Origin: Spirochaetales bacterium | Lineage (GTDB): Bacteria > Spirochaetota > GWE2-31-10 > MWDO01 | Assembly: GCA_017540815.1 (NCBI GenBank) | Contig: JAFYAI010000121.1 | Location: 1-61,393 of the forward strand | Reading direction: 5' to 3' | DNA: 61,393 nucleotides | Shown here: piece after piece, positions 42,201-50,607 of the stretch | How the letters are laid out: each line of letters opens with the position of its first letter | Position numbering within the stretch: position 1 is the first letter of the stretch | The notes under the pieces: generated by a model | What the model saw: only the letters and a program-made list of their open reading frames with translations | Told to the model about the DNA's origin: nothing | Database searches by the model: none | Program-made: the position numbers and the translations under genes

Positions 42201-43254
42201 ATCCTATCCATAATCCTATCAGATAATTATTCTGCCATTCATTAGCAAATATATTAAATGTAGTAAATTGTATATCACAGCATAATTTAAGATAATTGCC
42301 TTTATGTAAATCTATCCTCATTCCGAGAGAAATCGGAATATAAAGATCAAGCGTATTATTGACAATATAAGAAAGTTCAAGTTTTACACCGATTGAAGGT
42401 TCAAATACAAATCCTGGAAGAAAAAAATTCAGATAAGTATTTGTACCTAAATACATCTTATCAAAACCAACATTTGCAAATGTAAGTTTATCATCGATAC
42501 TGCCACCGCCTAAAAACATTGCTCCACCAAAATCAAAGAACTTATATGGTATAAAACTGTATCCTGCCATAAATGAAAAAAAACTTAACATTCTAACAGA
42601 CGGCTTTAGAAAACCGTTCATCACATATATCTCATGACGATATGGTTTTCGTATACTTTCCTGTTCTTCATATTCATCCTTCTCTTTTTTCTCTTTGACT
42701 TTCTTCTTAGCTTTGACTGCAGTATTTTTCTTATCTTTGCTAACTTCAAGTGTAACAGTATTGATGTCATATAATATGCGTTTAGATATATAAGATAAAA
42801 TATCATTGAGAGACATTGTATCTGACAGATTGTATAATCCTGATTTAATATTTCTGCCTGATGATACATTTATAAGGCTATATTTAAAAATAAGATTGAA
42901 CGCATCAGTATTGACGGCATTATACAGTTTTCCAGAAAGAGTCCACACTTTAGAAAAAAGTATATAGTCATATTCCATATCTTCTGCTTCTTCAAGACAT
43001 TGCTGCAAATATTCATTTTCTGATATAACAGCATCATCAGGCATTTCAACATTAAGCATCTCAAAAGTACATGATATACCTGTATTAGATATAAACTCAA
43101 ATATAAATTGTTTATTAAAAAATTCAGTTGAAGTATTATCATTAGACATATATGGCGATGGAATACCTACTCTCGGAATAACCGGAACTTCCTGTGAATA
43201 AAGAAAAACAGAAATATATATAAGTAAAAAAAACGCCAAATATTTTTTCATCAT
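42184..43254 (-). CDS. Envelope protein, probable outer-membrane barrel, second member of the pair
   Basis: A 356-residue exported protein with the same plan as its neighbour: signal peptide (ending FLYSQ), a periplasmic part (about 22-170, EFISNTGISCTFEMLNVEMP), a very charged Lys/Glu linker (about 172-200, KKKVKEKKEKDEYEEQES), and a C-terminal barrel-like half (SFMAGYSFIPYKFFDFGGAMF, LYIPISLGMRIDLH). Order and similar design suggest a duplication followed by divergence. Function unknown. Confidence 0.6.
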   Translation of the reverse strand: MMKKYLAFFLLIYISVFLYSQEVPVIPRVGIPSPYMSNDNTSTEFFNKQFIFEFISNTGISCTFEMLNVEMPDDAVISENEYLQQCLEEAEDMEYDYILFSKVWTLSGKLYNAVNTDAFNLIFKYSLINVSSGRNIKSGLYNLSDTMSLNDILSYISKRILYDINTVTLEVSKDKKNTAVKAKKKVKEKKEKDEYEEQESIRKPYRHEIYVMNGFLKPSVRMLSFFSFMAGYSFIPYKFFDFGGAMFLGGGSIDDKLTFANVGFDKMYLGTNTYLNFFLPGFVFEPSIGVKLELSYIVNNTLDLYIPISLGMRIDLHKGNYLKLCCDIQFTTFNIFANEWQNNYLIGLWIGYAKKL

Positions 43255-43297
43255 TATAATGTATCACTTTTTTATAAAAAAAACAATATTCATTTTT

Positions 43298-43627
43298 TTA
43301 GCTTTTATGAGTTTTGGACTCAGGGATAAATTTAATACCTTTTATATTACAATGATAATCATACATCTGTAGTCTCTGATATATTTCAGATGATTGAAAA
43401 TTAAGAGTCTGTATAATACCTCCATGCACACATGCGACATGAAGTATGTTATCATATATGTATGCAGGACGAGTAAACCTGCATAAAGGATCACCTATTA
43501 TATCAGGCCAATCACGGCATATAAGTGAAATTATAAATTTATACTTAAATTTTTGACTATTGTTATCTAAACTTCCAAGACTTGCAATAATCATGTCTTG
43601 AATATTTTTTATCTTTTGTTTATACAC
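43298..43627 (-). CDS. dciA: DciA/DUF721 family replication helicase loader-like protein
   Basis: A 109-residue protein of the DUF721/DciA family (W..IIGDPLCRFTRPAYIYDNILHVAC here as DWPDIIGDPLCRFTRPAYI and NILHVAC). DciA loads the replicative helicase in many bacteria that lack DnaC. It follows recF with an 8-bp overlap, the order found near the origin of Treponema chromosomes. This makes it a good pointer to the origin region. Confidence 0.75.
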   Translation of the reverse strand: MYKQKIKNIQDMIIASLGSLDNNSQKFKYKFIISLICRDWPDIIGDPLCRFTRPAYIYDNILHVACVHGGIIQTLNFQSSEIYQRLQMYDYHCNIKGIKFIPESKTHKS

Positions 43628-44732
43628 TGCTGCCCTGCTCTCTTATAAAATTATTATTTTCAGAATTCAAGTCTATCATCCTGATATATTCTTTTTCGTC
43701 AAAAAGGTCTACAAATATATCTTCGGTAAAAGTAATAAACATTTGATTATACTCTCTTATACAGTTCACTATTTTACGCTTGCGAATCTCATCAAGCTCA
43801 AGTATAACATCATCAAATAACAAAACAGGCATAGTTTTCTTGATTTCTGCTGTGTATTGTGCTTGGATAAGTTTGATGATAAGAGCTGCTAATCTGCATT
43901 GTCCAAATGATGCATATCTGCTGAAAAGTCTGCCGTTCATATAAAAGTTATAACAGTCTCTGTGTGATCCTAATAATGAATATCCTGCATTGAGCTCATC
44001 ATCTTTTTTCTGACAAAACAATTTATATATACTGTTAATATCTCTGTCAGCAGATAATGACGGTATATAACGAATATCTACTTTTTTATTGAATTCTCCA
44101 AGTTCGTTATATTTGGTTATGAATCTGTTCCTAACTTCAGTAATATACTTTTGTCTTGTTTGAGTTATTCTATATATAATATTTGAAAGCTGCCTATTGT
44201 AAATATCAATCAGATCTGTGTTTGTTTTATTCTTCAATATGAAGTTTTTCTGTTTAAGTATAGCTGCGTAAGTTTTTATATCGCTAAAATAACTGCTGTC
44301 TATAAGTGAAAAAAACATATTGAAAAAATTTCGCCTTATTATTGGTGAGCCTGTTATTATATCTATATCAGTTGCTGAAAATATAACAGATATAAATCTG
44401 CTGAATAAATCTGATAATTTATTTAATCTTTTTTCATTGCAAAGTATTTTTTTCTTGTTGCCGTCATAAGATATTATTATATCATCTGTTATTCCATCAT
44501 CTTCATATTTTATCTCTATCATAAACTGTTTTTGTCCATGAAGTATAAGGTCACTGTCTGCTGTATTGCGAAATGACTTAAAATAAGTAAAGTAATATAT
44601 AAGTTCGAGTAAGTTTGTTTTACCGCTGCCGTTATTTGCTTTGATTATAAAATACTTCCCTGTAGGGTCAATGTCTATGCTAATAGATCTGTAGTTTCTG
44701 TAATCTGTAGCATGTATTTGTAGCAGTTTCAT
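43620..44732 (-). CDS. recF: DNA replication and repair protein RecF
   Basis: A 370-residue SMC-like ATPase that helps load RecA at gaps. The N-terminus is typical (LLQIHATDYRNYRSISIDI), Walker A ANNGSGKTNLLE is at about residues 32-43, the signature is degenerate (SFGQCRLAALI) and Walker B is PVLLFDDVILELDE near residue 315. The usual length is 360-375 residues. It is the first gene after a repeat-rich spacer and is followed by dciA. No dnaN or dnaA is seen on its upstream side here. Confidence 0.93.
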   Translation of the reverse strand: MKLLQIHATDYRNYRSISIDIDPTGKYFIIKANNGSGKTNLLELIYYFTYFKSFRNTADSDLILHGQKQFMIEIKYEDDGITDDIIISYDGNKKKILCNEKRLNKLSDLFSRFISVIFSATDIDIITGSPIIRRNFFNMFFSLIDSSYFSDIKTYAAILKQKNFILKNKTNTDLIDIYNRQLSNIIYRITQTRQKYITEVRNRFITKYNELGEFNKKVDIRYIPSLSADRDINSIYKLFCQKKDDELNAGYSLLGSHRDCYNFYMNGRLFSRYASFGQCRLAALIIKLIQAQYTAEIKKTMPVLLFDDVILELDEIRKRKIVNCIREYNQMFITFTEDIFVDLFDEKEYIRMIDLNSENNNFIREQGSSV

Positions 44733-44945
44733 TTGTTTCTAGTCGCTCTATTATTAATAAATTTAAATTTAGCAGTATTAGTATTAGTGCTGTCAATAAT
44801 TTACTTATTCCTGATAAGTTATTTTATCTAAACATTTTATATTGTCAATAAACTGTTTCGTTTTCTGTTTCTTATTTTGTTATTAAGTCCAACCTGTATG
44901 TTTATTGTCAGGTTATTGACAGGTTGTTTATAACTTTACAGTCAA
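44733..44945. promoter_or_regulatory. Spacer before recF with clustered TTATTGACA-type 9-mers
   Basis: TGTCAATAA at 44791-44799 and 44843-44851, TTATTGACA at 44913-44921 and a related TTATTGTCA at 44902-44910 lie in an AT-rich stretch without genes. This could be an origin-like region with DnaA-box variants (the usual box is TTATCCACA) or an operator. The same 9-mer occurs three times at 35715-35932. Confidence 0.5.
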
Positions 44946-46280
44946 TTAATTGACATATTCTTCATTATCAGGGAACAGACTTATCTTTCCGTCAGCTTCA
45001 AGACTGCGCAGATACCTGACAAACTCCAGTTGTTTTTCTATGACGTCGCTTTTCTTTACTTCTCCGAGCAGTTTTATCTGTTCAACTATCTCTTCTGCCC
45101 GTCTGTGGCTCACGCATGTGAAAAACACCGCTCTCATTTCTTTAGATGTGCCTTTCAGCATGAATGCTATATCCTGTGTCTGCCATTCACGAAGTGCAGT
45201 TTCAAGATCTGATTTTTTCAGTGTCGGTATATCGCTGAATGTAAATATCTTATCTTTAATCTCCTGTGCAAGATCAGGCATATCTGTTTCAAGATTATTA
45301 ATTAATATTTCTGCTTTTTCTGCATCGGCATGTTTGAGAATATCAACGAGTTTATCTTTGCCGCCAATCTTAATACTGTCAGCATCTTTGCTTATAATCT
45401 GTTTTGTTTTTTCTTTTATCTTCTTTGCGATAATGTCAAGCACATCACTGTTCATCTCGGTTTTGGCAGACATATATTTGACGATCTCAGTTATTTTATC
45501 TTTAGGCAGTTTTGTAAGTATCTTACTGGCATGTTTGGGAGACAGTTTACTAAGAACGAATGAAATAATCAGACTTGACTCATCAGATATGATCTTGAGC
45601 ACATTCTCAGTGCTTACATCCTGCAGAAATGAGAATGATTTGTCATCTGTTTTTTCAAGTACCTGCAGAAAGATCTGACTGCCCTTATCAATGCCGAAGG
45701 CATTCTGCAGGAGATGTCTGAGAAATTCTTTGCCGCCTTTTAAAGCGGTGATGTCTTCTACATGCTGAGGTCCGAAGTTTTTTTCAACCTGAACAAGATC
45801 TTCTTTAGTTACATAATCTATTGATAAAATTTCTTCGGAGATTTTAATCAGCTCATCAATATTAAACTCTGATACTATCTTCGCTGCTTTGTCTTCGTCT
45901 GTACATATCAGAAACATCGCGGCAAGTTTTTTCTTCGACAGCACTCCAAGCGAATCATAATGAGGCTTTTGCTTTGATTGTTTTTCTTCTTCGCTTGCTA
46001 TTACATCTTCTATTTTCTTGAATACAAATTTTTTTACTGTTTTATTTTCGATATTATCAGTATTATTCGGAACAGCTGTTTCGTATTTTGGGAGTTTCTC
46101 GAATACTGGAAAAGATATATGTTTATGTGACAGATCAGAAAGTGTATTATTATTTTTATTGTCTTTGTTATCATCATTATCGGATTTGTCCGAACTTATG
46201 ATGCGTGGACTGTCACTGCTGTCCGAATGAATGATCTCTGAAGTTTTTTTATACTGATTAGCGAAAAAATTATTAGGCAT
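44946..46280 (-). CDS. FliG-domain protein with long N-terminal extension (FliG1-like)
   Basis: A 444-residue protein. The last about 330 residues match the flagellar switch protein FliG, which drives rotor torque: an N-domain (LSKKKLAAMFLICTDEDKAAKIVS), a middle domain (SSLIISFVLSKLSPKHASKIL) and a C-domain (IFTFSDIPTLKKSDLETALR, LKGTSKEMRAVFFTC, SRRAEEIVEQIKL-like as HRRAEEIVEQIKLLGEVKKSD). The first about 100 residues are Asp/Ser/Asn-rich and probably disordered. Classic FliG is about 335-345 residues. Spirochaetes carry two FliGs; this longer one may be the second (FliG1) type. No motor genes adjoin it. Confidence 0.8.
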   Translation of the reverse strand: MPNNFFANQYKKTSEIIHSDSSDSPRIISSDKSDNDDNKDNKNNNTLSDLSHKHISFPVFEKLPKYETAVPNNTDNIENKTVKKFVFKKIEDVIASEEEKQSKQKPHYDSLGVLSKKKLAAMFLICTDEDKAAKIVSEFNIDELIKISEEILSIDYVTKEDLVQVEKNFGPQHVEDITALKGGKEFLRHLLQNAFGIDKGSQIFLQVLEKTDDKSFSFLQDVSTENVLKIISDESSLIISFVLSKLSPKHASKILTKLPKDKITEIVKYMSAKTEMNSDVLDIIAKKIKEKTKQIISKDADSIKIGGKDKLVDILKHADAEKAEILINNLETDMPDLAQEIKDKIFTFSDIPTLKKSDLETALREWQTQDIAFMLKGTSKEMRAVFFTCVSHRRAEEIVEQIKLLGEVKKSDVIEKQLEFVRYLRSLEADGKISLFPDNEEYVN

Positions 46281-46329
46281 ATTATTTTTTTGTTATACTG
46301 AACTTATTTACAGTATCATATATAAGAGA

Positions 46330-46348
46330 CCCCGAAACGAGTTCGGGG
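46330..46348. other. Short hairpin between gcvH and the FliG-like gene
   Basis: CCCCGAA (46330-46336) and TTCGGGG (46342-46348) form a 7-bp GC stem; no T-tract follows, so a terminator is not certain. Confidence 0.45.
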
Positions 46349-46360
46349 TGACTTAATCTT

Positions 46361-46738
46361 TTAACCGGCAATAAATGCTTTGTAAGCATCTTCGTCCATA
46401 AGATCATCTAATTCTGATGAATCTGATAATTTAATCTTAAAAATCCAGCCGTCATTATACGGATCTTTATTAATTAATTCTGAGTTAGCTTCATCGTCAA
46501 AAGCAGTATTGAACTCGGTGATCTCACCGGATACAGGACTGAATACCTGACTTACGCTCTTGACAGACTCAATCTCTGCCGCATCATCGCCTTTGGCTAT
46601 CGTCTCGCCAATGTCTTTAGTAAGGGTTACATATACAACATCACCGAGCTGCTGCTGTGCATAATCTGAGATACCTACAGTACCGATATTGCCATCGACT
46701 GTTATCCATTCATGATCTTTTGTAAATTTGCGTCCCAT
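46361..46738 (-). CDS. gcvH: Glycine cleavage system H protein
   Basis: A 125-residue H protein that carries the lipoyl arm between the P, T and L proteins. Conserved parts are WITVDGNIGTVGISDYAQ, LGDVVYVTL, the lipoylation site ESVKSVS (Lys about 60) and SPVSGEITEFN. No other gcv genes are nearby, so it could also act in lipoyl relay. RBS GGAG-like sequence is before the ATG. Confidence 0.93.
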   Translation of the reverse strand: MGRKFTKDHEWITVDGNIGTVGISDYAQQQLGDVVYVTLTKDIGETIAKGDDAAEIESVKSVSQVFSPVSGEITEFNTAFDDEANSELINKDPYNDGWIFKIKLSDSSELDDLMDEDAYKAFIAG

Positions 46739-46804
46739 TGTTAGGCTCCTGTTTTTTTATCTGATAGATCATAATACGATAAAATCGCAATAAAATCAAA
46801 TTAA

Positions 46805-47032
46805 TTAAACAAAAAAATCGAAATTATTATTATTTTTATTGGAATCAGACTTATTATCACAGGTATGCTTCTCTGTGTAGAACGGACAGTCTTTACCGAT
46901 AGATGATCTGATTATAAATGAAGGGATTTTATTGACTGTTTTCAACCCCCATCTTCTGCATGTGAATATAACATCACGAATCTGAGGCGACCGCAGAAGA
47001 TAGATACATTTGAGACAATGAACTTCGCTCAT
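46805..47032 (-). CDS. Small cysteine-rich protein after the LysM transglycosylase
   Basis: A 75-residue protein starting directly after the stop of the transglycosylase gene (TAAATG). It has two Cys pairs and more: CLKC (residues about 6-9), CRRWG (about 25), then DCPFY (about 48) and TC, suggesting a zinc or iron site. The C-terminal end is Asn-rich. I do not recognise it. The tight coupling makes it a real gene despite its size. Confidence 0.6.
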   Translation of the reverse strand: MSEVHCLKCIYLLRSPQIRDVIFTCRRWGLKTVNKIPSFIIRSSIGKDCPFYTEKHTCDNKSDSNKNNNNFDFFV

Positions 47033-48277
47033 TTACGCATTCTTGGGGATGAATATCCGCTGATTGATCTTAATCTTATTGGCATTAGTGATATTGTTGA
47101 TCTTCATAAGGACATTCATCGAAACGCCATACTTATATGCAATGCCTGACAGCGAATCGCCGGACTTTACATAATAAGAAATATAGTTAGAATATGAGTT
47201 TGATTTTAGTTTATCCATGTTAGCAGTCAGGATCTTGCCTTTATTCTTCGGAACACGAACTTTGTATTTATATTTTTTATCAGGGGTAAATCCGAGACTT
47301 AATGCCGGGTTAAGATTATTAAACTCAGCAACCGTTATGCCGCTGTATTTCGCGACCATACCGGATTGAGCCATAAATGGTACATGAACATAATCATAGT
47401 CTTGAGTCAGACCGTCATCATCCGGCATGTCAATGCCGTATTCGTCATGGTGCTTAAGAATATACAGCACTGCCATAAGAGACGGCACATAACCGCGAGT
47501 CTCTGCAGGAGTGACTTTAGTTCGCACAAGATCGTAATACTCAATGCTGCCAATGCTTTTCAGTTCTTTCTTGATATTAAATCCGCCGTGATTATATGCT
47601 GCAAGTACAAGATACCAATCCTCGAAAACATCATAAAGAAACTTCAGATATTTGGCTGCATAACGGCATGCTATAATCGGATCACGGCGTTCATCTATCC
47701 AAGAATTAACATTCATCCCTATCCATTTGGCAGTATCTGGAATGAACTGCCACATACCGACGGCTTTGGCCGATGAGTAAGCGTAATTCTTGAAACCGGA
47801 TTCTATAACAGGCAGATAGACAAGATCTTCCGGAATGCCGTATTCTTTGAAAATCGCTTTCATCTCTTTTAGATAAGGACTGCCGCGCCGAACGGAAGCC
47901 TTGATAAACTCCAGTTTGGATGTAGACATATAATTGATATAATTAGTCACATAGCCATTAATGATGAGAGGCATTGACTGCTGGATCTCAAACTTAGCAA
48001 CAGGCTCGCTCAGATCGATGAGACTTTCGATGCTGGGCAACACTACTCTTTCGTTTAGGACACTTTCTGAGATTAACGACTCTTCTGATGTTTCTGCATT
48101 CTCAACTGCTTGCTCTGAGAACATAGGTCCGTATAGAAAGTATTCTTCAAATGTATATTTCGCATGTGTAAGATTGTATTTATTGATAGACGGCGTTTTC
48201 GCATTGGCGAAACTCAGCACCGTTATCGCCGTCAAGCATACCGTTAGAACATATCTCCGAAAATGATTCCCTGCCAT
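47033..48277 (-). CDS. Membrane-bound lytic transglycosylase with LysM domain (MltD-like)
   Basis: A 414-residue exported enzyme that cuts peptidoglycan. The signal peptide is in the first about 25 residues (YVLTVCLTAITVLSFANA). The SLT domain (about 120-260) has the catalytic Glu in PVIESGF, the GMWQFIPDTA motif and AAYNHGG. A LysM peptidoglycan-binding motif lies at the C-terminus (YYVKSGDSLSGIAYKYGVSM to INQRIFIPKN). I chose the ATG at 48277, preceded by GAGG; a TTG in frame 6 nt earlier is less likely. It overlaps the lipoprotein gene upstream by 34 bp. Confidence 0.9.
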   Translation of the reverse strand: MAGNHFRRYVLTVCLTAITVLSFANAKTPSINKYNLTHAKYTFEEYFLYGPMFSEQAVENAETSEESLISESVLNERVVLPSIESLIDLSEPVAKFEIQQSMPLIINGYVTNYINYMSTSKLEFIKASVRRGSPYLKEMKAIFKEYGIPEDLVYLPVIESGFKNYAYSSAKAVGMWQFIPDTAKWIGMNVNSWIDERRDPIIACRYAAKYLKFLYDVFEDWYLVLAAYNHGGFNIKKELKSIGSIEYYDLVRTKVTPAETRGYVPSLMAVLYILKHHDEYGIDMPDDDGLTQDYDYVHVPFMAQSGMVAKYSGITVAEFNNLNPALSLGFTPDKKYKYKVRVPKNKGKILTANMDKLKSNSYSNYISYYVKSGDSLSGIAYKYGVSMNVLMKINNITNANKIKINQRIFIPKNA

Positions 48278-49302
48278 TCCCAACCTCGATCTATTTTTTC
48301 GTCATAAGGATAGTTAATTCGTCTGAAGTGAAAATACCAAGTATGCAGCTGTGGGAATCCCCAATTGTATGTCTTCAGCCATGCTTCATTTTCATTAGAC
48401 TGCGGTTCCAATTCGTTGGAGAATACAATGTTTGTATGCCAGCGTCTTGTTATCTGCAGATCCTGAAATGTCCAATTCGTTACCAAAAGCGTTTTCTGTG
48501 CTACTATACATTCAAAATCCGTCTTTGGTATGTATTTTTTTAACGAAGTAATATCCTTTCTGATTATCGAATATTTTATGTTTTTTATTAACACATCCAA
48601 GTCTTTATATATCCAATTTTTTTTCATATTGTAATAATTTATTTCGTCTTTTAATACAGCATAATTGATATTTGTAGGAATATTGCGATATTTGGGAGAT
48701 TCGCTTAAGATTTTCTGCATTATAGATACTGCAGTATCCATATCCAATTCATTCTTGTATAACAGAGCAAGTTCATATTGTGTATAAGGCACATCAATAA
48801 GACTTTTGAAATGTTCCAGCAAAATATTGTATGCCGTTTTTTTGGCAGAATCATTGCCTGTTTTAATAGTATACAGACAAATAATATATCCGATAGGCTG
48901 ATTGTCGAATGTAAGATTGTAATCAGAAGGATCGACTTTTTGGAAGAAGTAAGATGCTTCATTAACGGCATTGCTGTCGCTGCGCAGACTGTTGGCTGTC
49001 AGAAAATACAGATATGAACGGAATGTCCTGTCATCATTGGTAGTGTCTGTAATATCTGCTGCTGTTTGTCTGAGGACCTGACGCATTTGATCCGGACGCT
49101 TCAACTCATCGTAGAATGAATAAACATCATCGGCCCACATAATCCGGCTGTCAGTATCAGTCAGACTGTTATACCGTTCGGAAAGCTGCTCCCATCGCTG
49201 TGAGTCGTATTCATTGTCGAATATAAATCCGGCAGGCTGTGACTTACAACTGCATAAAGTTAAATGTATAACAAAAACAACAAATAAAAATTTATATTTC
49301 AT
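48244..49302 (-). CDS. Lipoprotein with helical repeats, partner of the transglycosylase
   Basis: A 352-residue lipoprotein (signal HLTLCSCKS). The mature part has TPR-like helical segments (SYFFQKVDPSDYNLTF, QYELALLYKNELDMDTAVSIMQKIL) and a conserved Trp-rich end (WHTNIVFSNE, HTWYFHFRRI, DRGWEWQG). It overlaps the transglycosylase gene by 34 bp, so the two are probably made together and may work at the cell wall. I do not recognise a family name. A promoter is not clear; no strong ribosome-binding site is seen. Confidence 0.6.
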   Translation of the reverse strand: MKYKFLFVVFVIHLTLCSCKSQPAGFIFDNEYDSQRWEQLSERYNSLTDTDSRIMWADDVYSFYDELKRPDQMRQVLRQTAADITDTTNDDRTFRSYLYFLTANSLRSDSNAVNEASYFFQKVDPSDYNLTFDNQPIGYIICLYTIKTGNDSAKKTAYNILLEHFKSLIDVPYTQYELALLYKNELDMDTAVSIMQKILSESPKYRNIPTNINYAVLKDEINYYNMKKNWIYKDLDVLIKNIKYSIIRKDITSLKKYIPKTDFECIVAQKTLLVTNWTFQDLQITRRWHTNIVFSNELEPQSNENEAWLKTYNWGFPQLHTWYFHFRRINYPYDEKIDRGWEWQGIIFGDMF

Positions 49303-49355
49303 AATAATCAAAGAATAGCACAAAATTTGCAGAAAAGCAAATAAATTAATTTTTC

Positions 49356-49384
49356 TTGTTTTTTTATGTTTTTTTGTGTAAAAT
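49356..49384 (+). promoter_or_regulatory. Promoter of hisB-hisH-ppk1
   Basis: TTGTTT (49356-49361), 17-bp spacer, TAAAAT (49379-49384), 24 nt before the hisB ATG. It is the divergent switch point between leftward and rightward gene blocks. Confidence 0.6.
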
Positions 49385-49408
49385 AAGAATAGTTATAAAG
49401 GAGCATTT

Positions 49409-49993
49409 ATGTCACGCACCGCAGAATTATCACGTAAGACGAAAGAGACGGATATAAAGGTAAAGATCAATCTGGATAAATCGGACGAATCAAAAATCGA
49501 TACTGGGATACCATTCTTAGATCACATGCTGAATGCTTTCACAAAGCATGGTCGGATCGGTCTTGAACTGACATGTAAAGGAGATCTTGAAGTAGACTGT
49601 CATCATACTATGGAAGATGTCGGTATCGCCTTGGGCGAATGTTTTGATAAAGCAATAGGTGACAAGAAAGGCATAAACAGGTTTGCAGATGCTTATACAC
49701 CGCTCGATGAGTCTTTGACAAGATGCGTCATCGATATATCCGGCCGCCCTTACCTGCACTATGATGTGAGTTTCACTCAACCGGATGACGGCAATAATGT
49801 TAATCCTTATCTGTTCGAGGAGTTTTTCCGCGGATTTGTGATGAATGCAAAGATAACTATGCACATTGATTTAATACACGGCAAAAACAGTCATCATATA
49901 TTGGAGTCGGTATTCAAGAGCTTTGCTGTGGCAATGCGTGAGGCGATAGCCGTTACCGGCAGCGATATTCCGTCTACTAAAGGCGTGCTGTAA
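49409..49993 (+). CDS. hisB: Imidazoleglycerol-phosphate dehydratase
   Basis: A 194-residue enzyme for step 6 of histidine synthesis (imidazole-glycerol phosphate to imidazole-acetol phosphate). Metal-binding motifs are clear: DHMLNAFTKHG (about 36-46), CHHTMEDVGIALGE (about 68-81) and SHHILESVFKSFA (about 165-177). Length is usual for stand-alone HisB. Upstream AAGGAG sets the start. hisH follows after 10 nt. Confidence 0.95.
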   Translation: MSRTAELSRKTKETDIKVKINLDKSDESKIDTGIPFLDHMLNAFTKHGRIGLELTCKGDLEVDCHHTMEDVGIALGECFDKAIGDKKGINRFADAYTPLDESLTRCVIDISGRPYLHYDVSFTQPDDGNNVNPYLFEEFFRGFVMNAKITMHIDLIHGKNSHHILESVFKSFAVAMREAIAVTGSDIPSTKGVL

Positions 49994-50003
49994 GGAGACG
50001 AAT

Positions 50004-50600
50004 ATGATCGGTGTAGCAGATTCTAAGATATGTAATATATTTAGCCTTACAAATATGCTCAAACATATCGGAGCGGAATATAAAATAATATCAGGTGAGC
50101 AGGATTTCATAGGCGTGGATAAGATCATCCTGCCCGGTGTCGGTACATTCCCTAAAGCAATGTCTAATCTGTCTGAGTTTGGACTGCTTGATCCGATCAA
50201 AGCGGCAGCCGCTGACGGTATGCCGATATTGGGGATATGCCTCGGAATGCAGCTGCTGTTTGAACAGTCTGAGGAGTTTGGAGCAAGTGAAGGACTGGGA
50301 CTCATACCGGGACGTGTTGTGAAGATCAAAAATGCCAAGATCCTGCCGCACATGGGCTGGGATAATCTGAACATCAGAGACGACTCAACTATCCTTAATG
50401 GTGTTGAGCAGAATGCAGATGTGTATTTCGTTCATTCTTACAGAGCGGATACCGAGCCGCAGTATATACTGGCGACAAGCGAATATGGTGATGAGATACC
50501 TGCTGTAGTGAGCAACGGCAATATTTACGGGACACAGTTCCATCCTGAAAAGAGTCAGAAATGGGGGGAAATAATATTGAAAAACTTCGTTATGTTGTGA
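50004..50600 (+). CDS. hisH: Imidazole glycerol phosphate synthase glutamine amidotransferase subunit
   Basis: A 198-residue class I glutamine amidotransferase that feeds ammonia to HisF. The nucleophile is in GICLGMQLLFE (Cys about 77), the oxyanion part is PGVGTFPKAM and the catalytic His/Glu is in QFHPEKSQ. hisF is not in this window, so the pathway genes are split. Start is supported by AAGGAG 7 nt before the ATG. Confidence 0.95.
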   Translation: MIGVADSKICNIFSLTNMLKHIGAEYKIISGEQDFIGVDKIILPGVGTFPKAMSNLSEFGLLDPIKAAAADGMPILGICLGMQLLFEQSEEFGASEGLGLIPGRVVKIKNAKILPHMGWDNLNIRDDSTILNGVEQNADVYFVHSYRADTEPQYILATSEYGDEIPAVVSNGNIYGTQFHPEKSQKWGEIILKNFVML

Positions 50601-50607
50601 GGCTGAT

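Noticed and set aside
44791..44921. Calling the 9-mers true DnaA boxes
   Set aside because: TTATTGACA differs at two positions from TTATCCACA, and without dnaA or GC-skew data I only list it as a candidate.
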